Notes under the pieces: generated by a model
Told to the model about the DNA's origin: nothing
The model's input: only the letters and a program-made list of their open reading frames with translations
The model's database searches: none
Assembly: GCA_026392575.1 (NCBI GenBank)
Contig: JAPLBU010000253.1
Span: 1-6,798 of the forward strand
Direction: 5' to 3'
From: Actinomycetota bacterium
Lineage (GTDB): Bacteria; Actinomycetota; Actinomycetes; S36-B12
Length of the DNA stretch: 6,798 bases
Program-made: the position numbers and the translations under genes
Shown: positions 4,440 through 6,798 of the stretch, in pieces
How the letters are laid out: each line of letters starts with the position of its first letter
Numbering within the stretch: the stretch's first letter is position 1

Positions 4440-5440
4440 GCGGCATGCTCGTCGACACGTTCGGCCGTGTGCACCGCGACCTCCGAGTGTCCGTCACCGA
4501 CCGGTGCAACCTGCGCTGCACGTACTGCATGCCACCGGACTTCGCCGACTGGATTCCCGGTGATCATCTGCTCAGCATCGACGAACTGATGACCGTGATC
4601 TCTGTGGCTGTGGATGAGGGCATCGACAGCATCCGGCTGACCGGTGGAGAGCCGCTCGTGCGGCCGGACATCGTGGAGATCGTCAGCCGTATCAACGCAA
4701 TGCCGAAGGCGCCCCGGATCACGTTGACGACGAATGCTCTGCGCCTGCAGGAGTTGGCGCGGCCGTTGGCTGATGCCGGACTCGAGCGGGTGAACATCAG
4801 TCTCGACACGCTTGATCCCGAGCGCTTCGCGCGGTTGACCTTCCGCGACCGGTACAGCGATGTCATTGCTGGTGTTGAAGCAGCCCTTGCTGCCGGCCTG
4901 CACCCGGTGAAGGTCAACACCGTGCTGATGAGGGGGATCAACGATGACGAAGCCGTACCCATGCTTCGTCATGCGATCGAGCACGGCTGGCACCTGCGGT
5001 TCATTGAGCAGATGCCCCTGGATCCGCACGGCTCGTGGGACCGGTCGCAGATGGTCGTGGCAGCCGAGATCCATGAACTGCTTGCCGCGGAGTTCGCGTT
5101 GACGCCGATCCCCGGTCGGGGCTCGGCACCGGCCGAGGAGTTCCTTGTCAACGCCGGCCCCGCCACCGTCGGCATCATCGCCAGTGTCAGCAAGCCCTTT
5201 TGCGCGGCGTGCGACCGGCTGCGTCTCACGGCAGACGGCCAGATTCGCAACTGCCTGTTCGCCACGGAGGAGACCGACGTGCGGGCAACTCTTCGCGACC
5301 CCAGCATCGACGAGGCCACCCGACGTCAGCGCATCGCTGCGCTCTTCGCCGCATCGACATCTGCGAAGCTTGCCGGCCACGGCATTGGAGATCCGTCGTT
5401 CGTCCAGCCAGATCGTCCGATGAGCGCGATCGGCGGCTAG
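4436..5440 (+). CDS. moaA: GTP 3',8-cyclase MoaA (radical SAM)
   Basis: A 334-residue radical SAM enzyme that converts GTP to (8S)-3',8-cyclo-GTP, the first step of Moco synthesis; MoaC then forms cyclic pyranopterin monophosphate. The N-terminal cluster motif is CNLRCTYC with cysteines at 24, 28 and 31. The SAM-binding RLTGGEPLVRPDI spans 67 to 79, followed by LTTN (97 to 100) and NISLDTLDPERF (120 to 131). The C-terminal substrate-binding [4Fe-4S] cluster is CAACDRLRLTADG with C256 and C259, plus C273 in RNCLF. The protein ends in the double glycine (333 to 334) typical of active MoaA. The chosen ATG overlaps the moaE stop by 4 bp and matches the family start; an upstream in-frame start at 4343 would lie inside moaE. 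A P-loop kinase gene follows after three bases. Confidence 0.97.
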   Translation: MSGMLVDTFGRVHRDLRVSVTDRCNLRCTYCMPPDFADWIPGDHLLSIDELMTVISVAVDEGIDSIRLTGGEPLVRPDIVEIVSRINAMPKAPRITLTTNALRLQELARPLADAGLERVNISLDTLDPERFARLTFRDRYSDVIAGVEAALAAGLHPVKVNTVLMRGINDDEAVPMLRHAIEHGWHLRFIEQMPLDPHGSWDRSQMVVAAEIHELLAAEFALTPIPGRGSAPAEEFLVNAGPATVGIIASVSKPFCAACDRLRLTADGQIRNCLFATEETDVRATLRDPSIDEATRRQRIAALFAASTSAKLAGHGIGDPSFVQPDRPMSAIGG

Positions 5441-5443
5441 GAC

Positions 5444-5968
5444 ATGAGCGTCTATCTCGTTGCTGGTCCGCCAGCCGTCGGCAAGAGCACAGTGGCGCGC
5501 CTCCTGGCGGCATCGCGATCGCGTTCGGTTCTCATCGACGTCGACCACATCCGTGATGGGATGGTCGTCAACGGGGCCGTACTGCCATCGGAGGCAGAGT
5601 GGTCCGCGGACCTCGTCGAACAGCTCGTGGCGGCACGCGGATCGGCATGCGCCATCGCGAACGCCTATGCGGCGATCGGCTTCGACGTCGTCATCGACGA
5701 CTTCTACGATCCGCAGAGCCGGCTCTCCGAGTACGACGGGCTGGCCGGACTCGATCCTCGTCGCGTGCTCCTGCTGCCGGATCGCGACGTGGCGGTCTCA
5801 CGCAGCAATGATCGAAGCCCGGAGGCCGCGGAGTTCATCGCGGCGGGTATCGCTGAGGTCTACGAACTCATGCCGACCGAAGCGGAACTGGCCACTGCCG
5901 GATGGCTCGTCATGGACACATCGCGCGAGACGCCACAGCAGACATGTGATCGGATCCTCGACCGTTGA
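5444..5968 (+). CDS. Small P-loop kinase-like NTPase, substrate unknown
   Basis: A 174-residue single-domain P-loop protein. Walker A is GPPAVGKST (residues 8 to 16). LIDVDHIRDGM (30 to 40) has the DxD-like acidic motif seen after strand 2 in zeta-toxin-like and small-molecule kinases. VVIDDFYDP (82 to 90) is the likely Walker B strand. RSNDR (120 to 124) would supply lid arginines, and GWLVMDTS (153 to 160) is the usual last strand. This order fits kinases of the shikimate/gluconate/chloramphenicol-phosphotransferase type, and I cannot name the substrate. It starts three bases after the moaA stop, so it is almost certainly cotranscribed with moaE and moaA, and it converges with moaD. I know of no Moco step needing such a kinase. 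A role in Moco synthesis, a nucleotide or coenzyme kinase, or a passenger gene are all possible. Confidence 0.8.
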   Translation: MSVYLVAGPPAVGKSTVARLLAASRSRSVLIDVDHIRDGMVVNGAVLPSEAEWSADLVEQLVAARGSACAIANAYAAIGFDVVIDDFYDPQSRLSEYDGLAGLDPRRVLLLPDRDVAVSRSNDRSPEAAEFIAAGIAEVYELMPTEAELATAGWLVMDTSRETPQQTCDRILDR

Positions 5969-5975
5969 TCCTCGG

Positions 5976-6215
5976 TCAGCCGCCGGCGAACGGGGGCAGC
6001 ACGTCGACGCGACTCCCCGATGGCACGTCGGTCTCGCCCTGTGCTGAGACCCCGTCGACCAAGTAGCTGCATTGCGGCCGCACCGTCGCGAAGTTGGGGA
6101 ACTCGACCGCGAGCCGGTCCAAGATCGTCGAGAGACGGCCAGCTGCGGCAGGAACCACGGTCATCCCTACCGCCGCGCGGGCTGCCGCGAACAGGTGAAT
6201 CTCGACGTTGGACAT
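5976..6215 (-). CDS. moaD: Molybdopterin synthase sulfur carrier subunit MoaD
   Basis: A 79-residue ubiquitin-like beta-grasp protein of the MoaD/ThiS family. It begins VEIHLFAAARAAVG, has the helix TILDRLAVEFP (residues 30 to 40), YLVDGV (51 to 56) and the RVDVLPPFAGG end (69 to 79). The exposed C-terminal Gly-Gly is the site of adenylylation and thiocarboxylation, and the thiocarboxylate is passed to the dithiolene in complex with MoaE. The gene lies on the strand opposite moaE and moaA, converging with the kinase gene with 7 bp between stops, and diverging from moaC with only 39 bp between starts. The ATG has no Shine-Dalgarno sequence; a TAGGCT -10 lies six bases upstream. ThiS is the main alternative, but the Moco neighbours favour MoaD. 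Confidence 0.92.
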   Translation of the reverse strand: MSNVEIHLFAAARAAVGMTVVPAAAGRLSTILDRLAVEFPNFATVRPQCSYLVDGVSAQGETDVPSGSRVDVLPPFAGG

Positions 6216-6221
6216 GTGGTG

Positions 6222-6227
6222 AGCCTA
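6222..6227 (-). promoter_or_regulatory. -10 element for leaderless moaD transcript
   Basis: On the minus strand this reads TAGGCT, fitting TANNNT, with exactly six bases (CACCAC) before the moaD ATG. No Shine-Dalgarno sequence is present. It overlaps the zone where the -35 of the divergent moaC promoter would lie. Confidence 0.5.
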
Positions 6228-6242
6228 GGACGGCGAGCGGAA

Positions 6243-6248
6243 TAGGGT
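6243..6248 (+). promoter_or_regulatory. -10 element for leaderless moaC transcript
   Basis: TAGGGT fits TANNNT and ends exactly six bases before the moaC ATG, with no Shine-Dalgarno sequence. Its position overlaps the expected -35 zone of the divergent moaD promoter, so the two promoters probably compete for RNA polymerase. Confidence 0.5.
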
Positions 6249-6254
6249 TCCCAT

Positions 6255-6749
6255 ATGAGTGCCGACCATCCCCTGACCCACCTCAACGAGCAGGGTGCGG
6301 CGCGGATGGTCGACGTCACCGGGAAGGACGTGACCGTGAGGTCGGCGACCGCCCGCTGCCGGGTGACGGTCTCCGATGAGGTGGCCAGACTGCTGCAGTC
6401 CGGGGACATGCCGAAGGGCGATGCGCTGGCAGTTGCGCGGATCGCAGCAATCCAGGCGACGAAGCGGACTCCGGACCTGATCCCGCTGTGCCATCCGATC
6501 GCTGTGCACGGGGTCGATGTGGATGTGACCGTTGTCGACGCCTCGGACGGCTGGATCGTCGAGATTCTCGCGACGGTTCGTACTGCGGACCGCACGGGCG
6601 TCGAGATGGAGGCCCTGACCGCAGCTGCCGTTGGCGGGCTCACCGTCATCGACATGGTCAAGGGGAGAGATCGGTCGGCCGCAATCGCCGAGGTGGTGCT
6701 TCTCGAGAAGGTCGGCGGGCGCTCGGGTCACTGGGTACGCGAGTCGTGA
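6255..6749 (+). CDS. moaC: Cyclic pyranopterin monophosphate synthase MoaC
   Basis: A 164-residue protein of normal MoaC length. It converts the MoaA product 3',8-cyclo-GTP to cyclic pyranopterin monophosphate in the cytoplasm, as a hexamer in known cases. Landmarks are ARMVDVTGK (residues 16 to 24), KGDALAVARIAAIQATK (54 to 70), PLCHPI (77 to 82) with the conserved His80, TGVEMEALTA (114 to 123), TVIDMVKGRDR (130 to 140) and LEKVGGRSG (150 to 158). Asp133 and Lys136 correspond to the catalytic Asp and Lys of the E. coli enzyme. The KGRDR sequence replaces the more common KAxD(R/K) after the lysine, a small departure that leaves the catalytic pair intact. It appears to be leaderless from its own promoter, divergent from moaD. 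Its stop overlaps the next GTG start by 4 bp. Confidence 0.96.
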   Translation: MSADHPLTHLNEQGAARMVDVTGKDVTVRSATARCRVTVSDEVARLLQSGDMPKGDALAVARIAAIQATKRTPDLIPLCHPIAVHGVDVDVTVVDASDGWIVEILATVRTADRTGVEMEALTAAAVGGLTVIDMVKGRDRSAAIAEVVLLEKVGGRSGHWVRES

Positions 6750-6798
6750 CCCGCACCGCGCGGGTGATCACCGCATCGACCCGTGCGGCAGCCGGCAC
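6746..6798 (+). CDS. MogA/MoaB-family molybdopterin adenylyltransferase, 5' end only (partial)
   Basis: Seventeen codons are visible, starting at a GTG that overlaps the moaC stop (GTGA). The product begins MTRTARVITASTRAAAG, matching the first beta strand and the S-(T/N)-R-A-A-G motif at the start of MogA/MoaB proteins (typically RVIVASNRAAAGVYED-like). These enzymes adenylylate molybdopterin before molybdate insertion. The overlap with moaC and the pathway context strongly support the call, although so little sequence is present that MogA and MoaB cannot be told apart. Confidence 0.75.
   Translation, partial: MTRTARVITASTRAAAG

Noticed and set aside
4169..5548. Minus-strand open frame of 459 codons opposite moaE, moaA and the kinase
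   Set aside because: It is a shadow of moaA and its neighbours with no recognisable domain; the plus-strand genes have complete catalytic motifs.
1..6798. CRISPR array, rRNA, riboswitch or origin of replication
   Set aside because: No regularly spaced repeats, rRNA sequence, recognisable Moco-riboswitch structure (the moa genes have almost no leader) or origin-type repeats are visible.

Overview
The window is a high-GC chromosome segment that looks actinobacterial. The dCTP deaminase closely matches the bifunctional mycobacterial type, GTG starts are common, and at least four genes have a -10-like hexamer exactly six bases before the start codon, as expected for leaderless transcripts. I cannot name a genus from the sequence.

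Left part (1 to about 2700) is accessory DNA, visibly more AT-rich in its intergenic parts. It opens with the 5' tip of an IS256-family transposase on the minus strand. Next come two small genes of the uncharacterised families DUF2188 and DUF1883, tightly packed in one transcription unit. Then comes an AbiE-type (type IV, MenA/MenT-like) toxin-antitoxin module. Both of its genes appear damaged. The AbiEi antitoxin seems to have lost about 50 residues in frame, covering the wing of its DNA-binding domain. The AbiEii nucleotidyltransferase seems to have lost a short internal segment out of frame, so its N- and C-terminal halves lie in different frames. The block ends next to the 3' end of a tRNA-Gly(CCC) gene, a typical integration point, and three helically phased GGGGAAC repeats lie in the last 125 bp before that tRNA.

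Right part (about 2700 to the end) is ordinary chromosomal DNA. dcd (dCTP deaminase) is followed six bases later by a purine-type phosphoribosyltransferase. Then comes a molybdenum cofactor (Moco) cluster: moaE and moaA overlap by 4 bp and are followed 3 bp later by an unidentified small P-loop kinase. moaD lies on the opposite strand, converging on the kinase and diverging from moaC. moaC overlaps the start of a mogA/moaB-type gene that runs off the end. Together MoaA and MoaC make cyclic pyranopterin monophosphate, MoaD and MoaE add the dithiolene sulfurs, and MogA adenylylates molybdopterin for metal insertion.

The least explained items are the P-loop kinase inside the Moco operon, the DUF2188/DUF1883 pair, the doubly deleted AbiE module with its WYL-like toxin C-terminus, and the uniform TANNNT-N6-start architecture. 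I see no CRISPR array, no rRNA and no complete mobile element. I do not see convincing evidence for a wholly new system.
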